Part shown: piece by piece, positions 7,441-16,299 of the stretch
Position numbering within the stretch: position 1 is the first letter of the stretch
How the letters are laid out: every line of letters starts with the position of its first letter
Assembly: GCF_010974945.1 (NCBI RefSeq)
Contig: NZ_JAAIVB010000069.1
Coordinates: 86,310-150,309 of the forward strand
Direction of reading: 5' to 3'
DNA length: 64,000 nucleotides
Source of the DNA: Noviherbaspirillum galbum
GTDB lineage: Bacteria > Pseudomonadota > Gammaproteobacteria > Burkholderiales > Burkholderiaceae_D
Made by a program: the position numbers and the translations under genes
Notes under the pieces: model-generated
Seen by the model: only the letters and a program-made list of their open reading frames with translations
What the model was told of the DNA's origin: nothing
Database searches by the model: none

Positions 7441-9888
7441 TTAAACGGATTCTGTGGCGCGGATGGCCGCGGTCTCGGCATCCACAAACTGGCGGACCGC
7501 TTCGATCACGTCGTCGCCCCGGTCGAGCGCGTCGAGGATCTGCTGGCGTTCCTGTCCTTCTGTCGAGAAAAGCACCTGGTTAAAGCGCGGCTCCATCAGG
7601 CGTGCCACGCCGGATCCACCCGGTGTCTTGAAGTGCAGTTCGGAATACCCGGCTTTTCCCTTGACGGTATGCAGGCCGCTCAATTGCGCCGCCTCGTAGT
7701 CGTCCATTTCCGTCCATTCCTGCTTGCGCGCGGCCGAGATTGCCTCGACGTTCTGCTCCATGACGATGCGGGTATCGGACGACGCGGCAATGGACTGCCC
7801 GTGCTTGCTGCCATAAAGCTGGGACAGGCTTTGCAGGATCAACCCGACCGAGCCGGATTCCTTGCGCACCTTCGAGTAAAGCGCGGCCAGGAACGCCGAG
7901 AATCCCTCGTCGCGCATCAGGTCGCCGCCCTCTTCCACGATCAGCATTTTCCGAACGGCGGTGTCCTTCTGGTACATCATGGCCTCGACCTTGATCATCA
8001 CTAGCTGCTGGATGACCTGTTGCAAGTGCGGTTTGGTATCGAGGCCTGCCATTTCGATGGTGGTCAGCTGCGCATTGGGACTGAAAGAGTTCGGGCCGCG
8101 GAACCAACTACCGTAAGGCCCCTGATTGGTGAACGAATAGAGTCGTTTTGCCAGTTCCTTGGACTGTGCGTCGTCCGCCTGCCGGTTGAGGTACTCCCAC
8201 AGATGGGTGATCTCCAGCGCCCGGCCCTTCGTGCGGTAGACGCTCTTGATCGCCTCGGTCAACCGGGTATTTTCCGCGTCGGTGGTCGGATGGGTCGGGT
8301 TGCACATTTTCGACAGCAGCCGCACCAGCACGCCGATGCTCTCGTCGATGTTGTAGACCTCGGAGAAAGGGTTCAGGCTGCAGAAGACCTCGTCGGTGAA
8401 CTCAATGTATTCCCCGCCGTGGGCGCGGGTGAATTTCGCGTGGCTGCGCCGCTTGTCGACAATCCAGATTTGCGTCCCCAAGGCGAGGTAGTCCTGAATC
8501 ATCCGCTGGACCGCAAACGATTTGCCTGCGCCGGATTTGGCGGTGAGCGTCCAGTTATAGTTGACGTTGTAGGGCGAGAACAGGTCGTAGCTGAAGGTGC
8601 GGCCGCGTCGCGTGACCAGCAGGTGCGCGTCGCCATAGCCCCGCCACTCGTCAATGACCGGCAAGAACCGCGCCGCCTGGCTCGATGCCATCGTCTTGAA
8701 GCGATGGGTATTGCGCACGCTCGCCACCGTCGGGCATAGCGGCATCGCGTTGTAGATGCTTGGCCAGACGATGAAGCGCTCCGGGCGCATGTCGAAGTCG
8801 AATGTCTGGTACATGGCCGACAGGTCCTTCATGCGCTTTTTCAGCGCGCGCGGATCCTTGCTGAAGACAGTCACCGTCGTATTGATCTCGACAATGTTGT
8901 TGCCTTCATCCACCGCGCCAAGGAGTACGTCAAAGCCTTCCTTCTTGGTGCGCAGCGACGGCACCCATTTCATCATCTGGCCGTACGCTTGTTGCGTGAC
9001 CAGGACGCTCTTGGCGCGCATCTTGCCGATCTTGGCGTTCTGATCGGGGAAGTGGATAGTGGTCGTCAGGGCATAGGGCATGTTGATCTGCGTGCCCATG
9101 CCGTCCGGCGTGCCGCGCATCAGGTCCATCACGGCAATCGAGGCACGCTTGGGATAGCGTTTGACGGTCAGGACGCCCATGTGCTGCCGGCCGCCATCGC
9201 CATTGGCGTCCACGCGAACGGAATCGGCGCGCACCTTGATGCGTGCCCCCGGCGCGGCAAGCTGGTCACGCAACAATTCATTGTCGTCGTAGCCGACCTC
9301 CCATGTGCCATACATATTGAGGTAGCGCCGCATCAGCGCGAGGTAGCCCTCGATGCCAAGAACCGTCATGCGCATGGAAGCGGCTTCGTACATCGCCATG
9401 ACGCGGTCGCGCAGTTCACGGAAATCCTTGAGCTCGTCTTCGCGGGGCACCGGAAAACCCTTGATCGGCACCTTGATGGCGACGTAGTGCAGCGTGTCCA
9501 TGATGGTGGTGCGCACGCCGCTGGTAATGGCGCGGGTGGCGGCGCGTTCGATGAAGTCGGCGCGCTCGAAACACGCCTGCCCGGCGATGGGATTGCCGCC
9601 TTCGGCGTACATGCGCGCCGCGCGGTAGGGTTCGAGTGCATTATGCAGGTCGGGGATGCCCAACTGGATGTCCTGCAAAAAGGTGCCCGGCGGGTATGGC
9701 TCCGCCAGCAGGTTGTCCAGCATCTTCTGGGTTTTTTCGTTGGCGCCCGTCAGGAAATTCCCGGCCAATACCGAACCGATATGGCCGTCCTCGAAGAAAA
9801 AGATATCGCGGTCGACCGCAAGGCAATTGAACAGGTCGGCAACCTTCCGGCGCTCCAGCATTGCCTCAATTCGCTGCATGACACCCAT
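7441..9888 (-). CDS. traC: Type-F transfer ATPase TraC (VirB4 family)
   Basis: 815 residues. The N-terminal TraC-specific region is followed by a Walker A motif at about residues 449-457 (TAKSGAGKS) and a Walker B at about 645-655 (KMLIVEEGGDLM). A well-placed GAGGATG precedes the ATG at 9888. TraC powers pilus assembly at the inner membrane. Length fits the family (about 800-880). A promoter of the family described below lies at 9920-9952, so traC and everything downstream can be transcribed independently of traA. Confidence 0.96.
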   Translation of the reverse strand: MGVMQRIEAMLERRKVADLFNCLAVDRDIFFFEDGHIGSVLAGNFLTGANEKTQKMLDNLLAEPYPPGTFLQDIQLGIPDLHNALEPYRAARMYAEGGNPIAGQACFERADFIERAATRAITSGVRTTIMDTLHYVAIKVPIKGFPVPREDELKDFRELRDRVMAMYEAASMRMTVLGIEGYLALMRRYLNMYGTWEVGYDDNELLRDQLAAPGARIKVRADSVRVDANGDGGRQHMGVLTVKRYPKRASIAVMDLMRGTPDGMGTQINMPYALTTTIHFPDQNAKIGKMRAKSVLVTQQAYGQMMKWVPSLRTKKEGFDVLLGAVDEGNNIVEINTTVTVFSKDPRALKKRMKDLSAMYQTFDFDMRPERFIVWPSIYNAMPLCPTVASVRNTHRFKTMASSQAARFLPVIDEWRGYGDAHLLVTRRGRTFSYDLFSPYNVNYNWTLTAKSGAGKSFAVQRMIQDYLALGTQIWIVDKRRSHAKFTRAHGGEYIEFTDEVFCSLNPFSEVYNIDESIGVLVRLLSKMCNPTHPTTDAENTRLTEAIKSVYRTKGRALEITHLWEYLNRQADDAQSKELAKRLYSFTNQGPYGSWFRGPNSFSPNAQLTTIEMAGLDTKPHLQQVIQQLVMIKVEAMMYQKDTAVRKMLIVEEGGDLMRDEGFSAFLAALYSKVRKESGSVGLILQSLSQLYGSKHGQSIAASSDTRIVMEQNVEAISAARKQEWTEMDDYEAAQLSGLHTVKGKAGYSELHFKTPGGSGVARLMEPRFNQVLFSTEGQERQQILDALDRGDDVIEAVRQFVDAETAAIRATESV

Positions 9889-9919
9889 AACGCATCCTCT
9901 GAATCAAACGAATGCGATG

Positions 9920-9952
9920 AGCCTAGCATCAAACAAAAAATTGAAATAATCT
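9920..9952 (-). promoter_or_regulatory. ATTATTTC-family promoter, upstream of traC
   Basis: Read leftward: ATTATTTCAA, then 15 nt, then TAGGCT (9920-9925). The same element with the same 15-nt spacing occurs ten times in the window. The predicted start point leaves a leader of about 25 nt before the traC ATG at 9888. Confidence 0.6.
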
Positions 9953-9976
9953 TTTTTTCACAAAATGCGACGGGCA

Positions 9977-10000
9977 GAAAAAAGCCGCCCGAAGGCGGCT
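9977..10000 (-). terminator. Rho-independent terminator after traA
   Basis: On the minus strand a 7-bp stem (AGCCGCC/GGCGGCT) with a CGAA-type loop is followed by a run of T. It lies between traA and traC and would let the pilin message be made in excess over the downstream genes. Confidence 0.85.
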
Positions 10001-10043
10001 CGAAACCCGTTGAAGGGGTGAGGAGACAAAAGGAGCAGGAACG

Positions 10044-10406
10044 TCAGAACGTCGCGGAGAAGATGCCGACCAGGATGCCCGGTCCATAGGCTGCCGAGAG
10101 CGCGAGGCCCAGTCCGAACACGATGCCTGCAATGGAACCCTTGATGAGGCCGGCGGCCAGCGCAATGGCAAAGCCCAGCAGCGCCAGGAACTTACCGGCA
10201 GAGCCTTCCATCTGGCCGCGCACCCACGTGACCAGCGTGTCGAAGTCATCGGCGGTAGCGGTAGACGACGACGTGGCGTCAGCCGAATTGAAAAACGTCA
10301 ACACGGCAAAGACCGCGACGAGGATGCCGAGCGTGATCAAGGCATGCCGTGCGAATTTGCGGATCTTGGCGGCGTCGAGAGTCGGAGCAAGGGTCAGGTG
10401 TTGCAT
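10044..10406 (-). CDS. traA: Pilin TraA (type F)
   Basis: 120 residues with a long leader, a hydrophobic segment at about 22-40 ending near SADA, a short polar part and two further hydrophobic segments rich in Gly/Ala. This is the layout of TraA/TrhA pilin precursors, in which the mature pilin is roughly the last 70-75 residues. The position between traV and traC, its own promoter (10438-10470) and its own terminator support a highly expressed structural pilin. An AAGGAA ribosome site precedes the ATG. Sequence identity to known pilins is low, so the call rests on size, topology and place. Confidence 0.8.
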   Translation of the reverse strand: MQHLTLAPTLDAAKIRKFARHALITLGILVAVFAVLTFFNSADATSSSTATADDFDTLVTWVRGQMEGSAGKFLALLGFAIALAAGLIKGSIAGIVFGLGLALSAAYGPGILVGIFSATF

Positions 10407-10437
10407 GGGCGGGTTCCTTTTGAGTGAGGGTATCGGA

Positions 10438-10470
10438 AATGTAGCCGATTTTTAAAAAAAGAAATAATTA
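10438..10470 (-). promoter_or_regulatory. ATTATTTC-family promoter of traA
   Basis: Read leftward: ATTATTTCTT, 15 nt, TACATT (10438-10443). It lies in the gap between the end of traV and traA and overlaps the last codon of traV. Confidence 0.65.
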
Positions 10471-11067
10471 ATTCTGCATGTTTCCAGGCTTTGGCAGGGC
10501 GACGGGTGTCGGCTCGCCGTTGCTGCCAGCGCCAGTCGAGCCTGTAGGCAGCGCAGCTGGCTTGGCCGGGACCGGTGCGCCCGGCGCGGCCTTGGAGACG
10601 AACGGCTTGCCTGATGATGTCACCATGGTCGCGTCTTCTGTGTTTGGCAAAATCCGGTAGGCGGTCACGATCTGCCCCGGCGGCTGCTTGCTCTGGTTGA
10701 CGCCAGCCCAGCGGCGCGGGGTGACTTCGGAAAAGACGAGAGAGGGATAGTTCAGGTTGCCCGAGGCGTCCACCCACTTGTTGACCCAGACCCGCATGAC
10801 TTTGGCCGGCTCCAGCACTGGCATCGGTTGCGCGACCGGCTGCGGCAGGGATACCGCAACGGCCGACACCGGCGCGTCCGCCATCGCCTTGTCCGACTGC
10901 CCCTGGGCCGCGAACTGGGTCGTGTGGTTCGACATCGAATAGGCGCTGCGAATGGAGGTGCATGGCACGCCCATGCCGTTGCCGCAGACGGTTTCATTGC
11001 TTCCGCCGATCAGCGCGGTGCATCCTGACAGCGTCGTGAGAATGGCGCAAAGTGCTAACAGTCGCAT
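10468..11067 (-). CDS. traV: Outer-membrane lipoprotein TraV
   Basis: 199 residues with a lipoprotein signal peptide (LSGC lipobox, Cys about residue 16) and a second early cysteine pair (VCGNGMGVPCTSI), typical of TraV. TraV is the VirB7-like lipoprotein that anchors the TraK/TraB core complex in the outer membrane. The C-terminal half is Pro/Gly-rich. It follows traB by 9 bp, in standard F order. Confidence 0.88.
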   Translation of the reverse strand: MRLLALCAILTTLSGCTALIGGSNETVCGNGMGVPCTSIRSAYSMSNHTTQFAAQGQSDKAMADAPVSAVAVSLPQPVAQPMPVLEPAKVMRVWVNKWVDASGNLNYPSLVFSEVTPRRWAGVNQSKQPPGQIVTAYRILPNTEDATMVTSSGKPFVSKAAPGAPVPAKPAALPTGSTGAGSNGEPTPVALPKPGNMQN

Positions 11068-11076
11068 GATGATCCT

Positions 11077-12327
11077 TTACTTGACCGGGATTTCGAGGCC
11101 GCGCACCAACACGATGTCGATCTGGCGAAGCGGGTTGATTTCGACCACAGGAACGATTTCCTTGGCCAGCGATGAGTAGTATTCGGTGATCTTCTCGAAA
11201 CTCTTGCCAATCGGAGCCGCGCCGCCGTTGCCGCCGGCACCGCCGCCGCCGTTACCTGCTCCACCCAAGTTGACATTGACATTGCCGCTGCTGGCGCTGA
11301 GTTCCTGGCTCAACCAGCCGGTCAGCCCTACGCCGACCGCACCGACGATGCCCACGCGCAGCGCCTTGGCAATTGTCTCGGCTTCCTTGGTGACGAGCTT
11401 GCCGTACAGGCCGGGTTTGCCGTCCTCGCCGACGACATAGCCGTTCAGCGGCACTTCGACGGATCTGCCGCCATCGAGCACGCAGGACAGGCGCTCGGCG
11501 CGCAGCATGGCGCGGGACGCGCTCATGTCGCCGGTACCCGAAATCATGGCAAAGCATTCCTTGACGGACGCGCGGGCATTGTTGGGGAGAATGGCATCCT
11601 TCTTGATTCGCACCAGCATGGGCAGGGGATCGCGGCGAGCGGCATTGGAGACCGGGAAGTCGCCGCCGTTCATAGCAACGCCGGAAAGGATCGTGCCCAT
11701 GGGGAACCACGCGCCTGGAGTGCGTTTTGCCTTGCCGGCGCGGTCGGTGGTGGTCACGGCCACGCCGGTGCTTTCGCGTCCTTCCTCGTCTTCGTCGTCA
11801 CCGGATAATTGGATGCCGCGCGCCGTGTTGCCGCCGGCGCCAGCATTGGCGCCGGGTGGCGCGCCCGGCAAGGCGGTGCCCAGCGCGGGTGCGGTGCCGG
11901 GAGCGGGAAGCGGAAAATTCCCTTCCGGCCCGGTCGATGGCTTGTTGCCGCCGTTTTTCCTGACAGCTTCAGCCACACGGCGATCAATGTCCTCGCTGTT
12001 GGGGCCCTTGCCGATCTGGTCCGACAGGGACGAGAGTGCTTCGGCCAGCTTGCCCTCCGCGCTCACCTGCCGCGCCTGGGTTTCCTGAAGCTGGCGCTGC
12101 AATGCTGTGATCGACGCGTTGAGGTTTTCAACGTCGATATTGCGCTTGCTGGGCGTTACCACCTCGACCGCTAGCTTGTCGTCTCGCCGCTGGGTGGTCG
12201 GTGCCTTGGATGTCAGCATCAGGATGATGGCAAACACCACGGTCCCGACGAGCAGGATGACACCGGTTTTCTTTTGCTTTGGATTGAGCCCCGCCATGCG
12301 GCGTTGCCACGCTGCCATCCCGCTCAT
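11077..12327 (-). CDS. traB: Core-complex protein TraB (VirB10 family)
   Basis: 416 residues: a short cytoplasmic start, one membrane helix at about 21-40, a coiled-coil region (about 60-105), a Pro/Gly-rich linker, and a C-terminal VirB10-like beta domain (from about residue 210, with the GTILSGVAMNGGDFP and LNGYVVGEDGKPG segments). TraB spans the envelope and links the inner-membrane ATPases to TraK and TraV. The start overlaps the traK stop by 4 bp (ATGA). Confidence 0.94.
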   Translation of the reverse strand: MSGMAAWQRRMAGLNPKQKKTGVILLVGTVVFAIILMLTSKAPTTQRRDDKLAVEVVTPSKRNIDVENLNASITALQRQLQETQARQVSAEGKLAEALSSLSDQIGKGPNSEDIDRRVAEAVRKNGGNKPSTGPEGNFPLPAPGTAPALGTALPGAPPGANAGAGGNTARGIQLSGDDEDEEGRESTGVAVTTTDRAGKAKRTPGAWFPMGTILSGVAMNGGDFPVSNAARRDPLPMLVRIKKDAILPNNARASVKECFAMISGTGDMSASRAMLRAERLSCVLDGGRSVEVPLNGYVVGEDGKPGLYGKLVTKEAETIAKALRVGIVGAVGVGLTGWLSQELSASSGNVNVNLGGAGNGGGGAGGNGGAAPIGKSFEKITEYYSSLAKEIVPVVEINPLRQIDIVLVRGLEIPVK

Positions 12328-13322
12328 TCGGCGTCCTCCTTCGCAAACATGATGAAGACCTCAGTGGATTGGCCGGCGTCGATGGCCAGGTTCGGATAGA
12401 TCGTGACGGCCTTGACGCGGTCGCTGGCGAACGCTTCCTCTGTCAGCGTCACCATTGCCGTTCCCTTGTTGACGAGGCGGTAGCGGTAGATATCGGCGTC
12501 CGACCCGGCATAGCGCTTGACCGGCGTGGCGGCGATCGCACCGGAGACTGCCATCGGTGCGGAGAGCGGTCCTTCGGTGAAGCCGGACGGCACTTCGCCC
12601 ATGACAGCGGATTTCATCGTGGACCGGATACCGTCGATGTAATCCGATGGCTTCGTGCCCCAATCCGTCGTCTCGCGCCGATCTGCGGGAATACCGCCAT
12701 CCATGACGAGGTTGATCGCGCGCCCGGGACGCCGCTGCGGCACCAGGTGCAGGCCGATGGTCGGGGAATTCGCCTGCGCCGTATCCTTGATGAAGATTGT
12801 CGTCTCGCGCGAGGGCAGCACGAAGACGTCCGACCCCAGCGGCCGTGCCTGCGCGATCTTGTCGATGTCGACCACGCGCGGCTTGCGGAAAGGTGTCGAA
12901 ATCAGGTTCGGCGCACTGTCTGAGACCTCGATCCGGGCGGTTACGCCATGACGCACAGCAATGACCTCTGGCGCTGCCGTGGTGAGTTCCTTGGGCGTGG
13001 ACGGCTTGGGCGGCGACGGGAACCGGCCTTCGGTGAGCTTCTGCAGTTCTGTTCTTGCCGGGGCGTCGGCCGGGGCGGACGAGCGGTCGCTTGCTGCTGC
13101 AGCCGCTGCTGTCGGGGCGGCGGATGCAACGGCGGCACCGGTGGGAAGCGCAGGACGCGTGATCGAGATCGGCTGCGCCGCAGGCTGATTTGCCGGTGCG
13201 GCAGTGCCAAAGGTGACAGTGAACGTGGGCTGCGGAGGGGCGGCCGGTGTCTGCGCCTGGGCAAGCCCAAACGCCAGCAGTACCGTCGCCAGCAGGGGGA
13301 ACCGGAGCTTGGTTGTCTTCAT
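12324..13322 (-). CDS. traK: Core-complex secretin-like protein TraK (VirB9 family)
   Basis: 332 residues with a clear signal peptide (cleavage near LAQAQ). A Pro/Ala-rich region precedes the TraK domain, recognisable by the HGVTARIEVSDSAPNLISTPF segment and the C-terminal beta-rich part. TraK forms the outer-membrane ring with TraV and TraB. It overlaps traE by 4 bp and traB by 4 bp, so the three are translationally coupled. It is longer than F TraK (about 240) because of the linker. Confidence 0.92.
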   Translation of the reverse strand: MKTTKLRFPLLATVLLAFGLAQAQTPAAPPQPTFTVTFGTAAPANQPAAQPISITRPALPTGAAVASAAPTAAAAAASDRSSAPADAPARTELQKLTEGRFPSPPKPSTPKELTTAAPEVIAVRHGVTARIEVSDSAPNLISTPFRKPRVVDIDKIAQARPLGSDVFVLPSRETTIFIKDTAQANSPTIGLHLVPQRRPGRAINLVMDGGIPADRRETTDWGTKPSDYIDGIRSTMKSAVMGEVPSGFTEGPLSAPMAVSGAIAATPVKRYAGSDADIYRYRLVNKGTAMVTLTEEAFASDRVKAVTIYPNLAIDAGQSTEVFIMFAKEDAE

Positions 13323-14215
13323 AGGTTATCCGATGTGGTGCGGCCATTCGCGCTCGGCTGCGCGGTCGACTGGGGCGTGCGAACCGGCGCCGGACCTTGA
13401 GGCGCGACGCGCGGTGCGGGAGCGCCAATGGCTTGGGGTTTGGCTGCCGGCTTGCCTGTCGGGCTTGCTGGCGTGGTTGCCGCGCCATCCCCTTCTTCCA
13501 TGATTTCCTGTGCGCTGCCGATGCCCGATTCGATCGCTTTCAGAACCTCGTTCTCCTGCGGCAGGATCTGTGCGGCCTTTTCGTCGGCTGCCCGCTGCAG
13601 TTTCTGCGCCTCGGCCGGGTGCTCGCGCTCCCACTTGGCGGTACGCGCCGCTCCGATATAGGACGTGAAGGTCGTGATCTTCGGCGCACCCGCTTCCATG
13701 CGCATCGACATCTGGTACGTCACCGGCACGTTGGCCAGCGTCGTGGTGCGTGCGCGGTAGGCGGTCGAGGTCAGTTGACCGGAGACGAACAGCCGGTTGG
13801 TCGAGGCTTCCCAGGTCACGGTCTTGGGCGTGAACACGTTGACCGAGCCGGTCCGCGCAAAGCTGGGGTCTTTCTCGATGGACAGCAGCTGCGTGCGTAC
13901 CGCCTGGAAGATCGACTTGTCAAAGATATATTCGAGATGGCCGGCGACAAACCCCGCGGTCTTGGGCGTGGCCGATCCGATCATCGATGCGGCGTACAGG
14001 CCCCATCCCTCGAAGAAATTCTTGGACGCCTCGTTCCAGCCGACCACCGTCTCGGTGGTCATCATCGGCGGCACCAGCACAAGGCGCTCATGCATGGTCG
14101 CCAGTTTCGTCGTTAGCGCAAGATTTGCCATCACGGAGGCGGCCAGCGCTCCTGCGAGCAGCAGATTGGCGCTCAGGGTGGCTTTCCAGTTGCGGCCGAG
14201 TTTGATCAGGTTCAT
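13319..14215 (-). CDS. traE: Inner-membrane assembly protein TraE (VirB5/VirB8-like place)
   Basis: 298 residues from the ATG at 14215, which overlaps the traL stop (ATGA). One N-terminal membrane helix (about residues 15-35) is followed by the TraE domain with the ERLVLVPP and GWNEASKNFFEGWGLYAASMIG segments. The C-terminus has a non-conserved Ala/Pro-rich extension, which makes it longer than F TraE (about 190). TraE is a membrane component of the pilus assembly machine. Confidence 0.92.
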   Translation of the reverse strand: MNLIKLGRNWKATLSANLLLAGALAASVMANLALTTKLATMHERLVLVPPMMTTETVVGWNEASKNFFEGWGLYAASMIGSATPKTAGFVAGHLEYIFDKSIFQAVRTQLLSIEKDPSFARTGSVNVFTPKTVTWEASTNRLFVSGQLTSTAYRARTTTLANVPVTYQMSMRMEAGAPKITTFTSYIGAARTAKWEREHPAEAQKLQRAADEKAAQILPQENEVLKAIESGIGSAQEIMEEGDGAATTPASPTGKPAAKPQAIGAPAPRVAPQGPAPVRTPQSTAQPSANGRTTSDNL

Positions 14216-14487
14216 TGCTCGGCCTCCGTCTCGAGGCCATTGGTGAAGACCGTGTTGAGTCCCGACGTGCCCCACCAGTAGATCATGTGGTGCAACGATC
14301 CGGGCAGCGCGTTGCGCTTGTACCGGATGTAGATTCCGCTCAGGACCAGGCCCGCCAGCATCCCGGCGGTAAAGACTTCGAATACCGTGCCGGCGCCCAT
14401 GCCGACCAGGATCGGCACCAATTCATCCGCCTCCCACCACATCACCTGCGGGAACTCATCGACCATCTGGGGAATACTGACTTCCAT
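14212..14487 (-). CDS. traL: Pilus assembly protein TraL (VirB3-like)
   Basis: 91 residues with two adjacent hydrophobic segments in the middle and the family pattern after them (GLVLSGIYIRYKR, then LYW-like HHMIYWWG). TraL is the small inner-membrane protein that partners TraC. It is the first of the strictly coupled traL-E-K block. Size matches F TraL (91). Confidence 0.9.
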   Translation of the reverse strand: MEVSIPQMVDEFPQVMWWEADELVPILVGMGAGTVFEVFTAGMLAGLVLSGIYIRYKRNALPGSLHHMIYWWGTSGLNTVFTNGLETEAEQ

Positions 14488-14490
14488 GAC

Positions 14491-14880
14491 TTATGACCTT
14501 TCCTCACCCGGCTTGCAATCAGCCGGTTTCGCTTTCGGCTTGATTGCCAGCGCTTGTTTTTTGATCTTGGACGCTTTTTTCTTTTCCGGCGGAGTGGACA
14601 TCAGCGGCTCCGGAGACCCAAGCGTCGCCAACGTGACAGCAGGCGCCATCGGTACTGTCGCCGGCGCAGGAACAACGACTGCCCACGAGTTCGCCCGGAT
14701 GATCTCAGGAGGATGGTCCCGAATCACGGTCTGCTCCGAAGGTGCGATCACCGCGATCTGCGAACTGGTCTGCACGCGCTCGACGTTCAGGTAACCTCGC
14801 TGCGCCACATAGGTGGCCTGCGGCGGCGTCTCGCAAGCGGCCAGCAGCATCGCCGCGCACATGGGTAGGAGCAATCTCAC
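14491..14880 (-). CDS. Small lipoprotein of the transfer operon
   Basis: 129 residues from a GTG at 14880 that overlaps the stop of the upstream gene (GTGA). A signal peptide ends in a LAAC lipobox, followed by a beta-rich stretch and a Lys-rich C-terminus with the KKKASKIKKQ segment. It is directly upstream of traL. The place and lipobox suggest a VirB7-like or stabilising outer-membrane lipoprotein, but I do not recognise the family. Confidence 0.75.
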   Translation of the reverse strand: MRLLLPMCAAMLLAACETPPQATYVAQRGYLNVERVQTSSQIAVIAPSEQTVIRDHPPEIIRANSWAVVVPAPATVPMAPAVTLATLGSPEPLMSTPPEKKKASKIKKQALAIKPKAKPADCKPGEERS

Positions 14881-15206
14881 CGTTTTTTCCTTGAAATGCG
14901 GTACACAAGGACAAAGGCTATCAGCACTTCCAAAAATGAAATAATTATTTTTGCGTTCTGAAAACTTTTTTCTGCATGTGGCTGGACAAGCGCAAGTCCC
15001 GCACGCGTCCATCCCTTTTCCATGAAATCCGAGACTTCCACGAGGTCATTGGCAAATGCCCCCGGCACAAAGCCGAACGTGGTCGCGGAGACGATGGCGG
15101 TCGCCACGGGGTGCCGGATCTGCCAGCTGTCGTAGCGCGCCTCGGCGTGGCTGGCTGCGTGGACGAACAGGATCAGCGCGAAAGCCAGGTAACGAAGTCG
15201 TTCCAT
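14877..15206 (-). CDS. Small exported/membrane protein of the transfer operon
   Basis: 109 residues from the ATG at 15206. It has a signal peptide (cleavage near SHAEA), a periplasmic central part and a C-terminal membrane helix ending in a basic SRKKR tail. It overlaps both neighbours, by 34 bp and 4 bp. The codons for its last helix contain the ATTATTTC promoter element at 14915-14947. Function unknown. Confidence 0.7.
   Translation of the reverse strand: MERLRYLAFALILFVHAASHAEARYDSWQIRHPVATAIVSATTFGFVPGAFANDLVEVSDFMEKGWTRAGLALVQPHAEKSFQNAKIIISFLEVLIAFVLVYRISRKKR
14915..14947 (-). promoter_or_regulatory. ATTATTTC-family promoter inside the preceding gene, for the lipoprotein-traL block
   Basis: Read leftward: AATTATTTCAT, 15 nt, TAGCCT (14915-14920). 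It lies inside the 3' end of the small membrane protein gene, 35 nt before the lipoprotein GTG at 14880. Its location in coding sequence weakens the case slightly, but element and spacing are exact. Confidence 0.5.
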
Positions 15207-15640
15207 GTGGTGTATCCCGATTTGGTACCGCGGCCGGGCAGGTAGAAGGACGGCGTGCCGGCGGAATCCTGCGCCAGCGCGGTGTTGTAGCGTGCCTGCT
15301 CGATGAATTTCTGGTCCGGCATGCTGGTGACAGGGGCGGTCAGCCCCTGGATGCTGTTTCGCTCCAGTGCCCGTGCTGCCGCCAGAATCCCCTGCTCGTC
15401 CCATCCCACGGGTATCCAGCGCAAGGGGCGCGCAAGCACCGGCTCCCCGAGCGCCAGCCGGGAAACAATGTCAGTAAAGGCGCGGATGCATGGGGAACAC
15501 GCCGGATCGATCAGCACGGTCAGTTCCGGCCCGCGTCCCTCCCCCATGTCAATGCTGTAGGCGCGGTTCCATTGGGCGAGCGCGGTGTGTGAAGTCAGCG
15601 CAAGCGCAAACACGGCGCCAAGATAGAGTGTGCGGCGCAT
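15173..15640 (-). CDS. Periplasmic thioredoxin-fold protein, DsbC/DsbG-like
   Basis: 155 residues with a signal peptide ending near ALAQ. A CSPC redox motif lies at residues 48-51 in the DPACSPC context and a cis-proline motif (AGTPSFYLPG) near the end. It lacks the N-terminal dimerisation domain of DsbC, like TrbB of F. It probably isomerises disulfides in Cys-rich transfer proteins such as TraU and TraH. It sits next to a DsbA-like gene. Confidence 0.82.
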   Translation of the reverse strand: MRRTLYLGAVFALALTSHTALAQWNRAYSIDMGEGRGPELTVLIDPACSPCIRAFTDIVSRLALGEPVLARPLRWIPVGWDEQGILAAARALERNSIQGLTAPVTSMPDQKFIEQARYNTALAQDSAGTPSFYLPGRGTKSGYTTWNDFVTWLSR

Positions 15641-15642
15641 GC

Positions 15643-16290
15643 TCAGGCCGAAGTGATGACCTGGGAGACGAGGCCGTTGAGCAGCTGGACGAGCAGGCTG
15701 TAGTCGCCGTTGGTGAAATTGGCATTCGTGGCATACCGTCCGCCAATCCCGAAATGCGGCGTGACGTTCGCCTTGTAACGGCGCGAGAGAAGGATCGCTC
15801 GGGCAAAGCGGTCCTTCGTCACCTGCTTGTTCAATGCATTCTGTATGGCTTCCCGTGGAAGTTTCATTTTTCGCAAAACGTCTGGGAACGCTTCTGGCGT
15901 GTAGGCGTTGGATGCGGCGGCGTACGCAAGTGCATCGAACTCGTCAATCCGCTGCGGCGCCACTTCACGGACCACATAAAAGGCACTAGCTGCGGATTGG
16001 GAAACGCGCTCGGTAGTAAGCAGCGGCACGCGAACCAATTGCACGGGCTCCGGTAGAGTCCTTCCCCATTCGACTATGCCGGGGGCGTACTTTTCGCAAT
16101 AGGGGCACGCGTACGAAAAAAACATGAAGACCCGATCCCGGTCATCGGTATAGTTGCCGATTTCCGTATAGGGACGAAGGTGATCGGTCGGGTTCTGTCC
16201 CTGCGCGCGCGGCTGCAGCGCCAGTTCCTGCGCCAGTGTGGGTAACGACAATAGCGCGCCGCCACCAAGTAAAAATTGCCGACGATCCAT
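15643..16290 (-). CDS. Periplasmic DsbA-like thiol oxidase
   Basis: 215 residues. The N-terminus (DRRQFLLGG) resembles a twin-arginine signal, which would mean export in folded form. The CPYC active site at residues 62-65 and the helical insert and TPHFGIGG cis-Pro region fit DsbA. A GGAGG site precedes the ATG. With the adjacent DsbC-like protein it gives the element its own oxidative folding pair. A Tat rather than Sec route is inferred from the signal only. Confidence 0.85.
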   Translation of the reverse strand: MDRRQFLLGGGALLSLPTLAQELALQPRAQGQNPTDHLRPYTEIGNYTDDRDRVFMFFSYACPYCEKYAPGIVEWGRTLPEPVQLVRVPLLTTERVSQSAASAFYVVREVAPQRIDEFDALAYAAASNAYTPEAFPDVLRKMKLPREAIQNALNKQVTKDRFARAILLSRRYKANVTPHFGIGGRYATNANFTNGDYSLLVQLLNGLVSQVITSA

Positions 16291-16299
16291 GGCTCCTCC

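Noticed and set aside
8989..10089. Long rightward ORF opposite traC
   Set aside because: TraC occupies the other strand and the ORF runs through the traA terminator and the traC promoter.
12361..13488. 375-codon minus ORF overlapping traK and traE
   Set aside because: Arg-rich composition and frame relation show it is a shadow of traK/traE.
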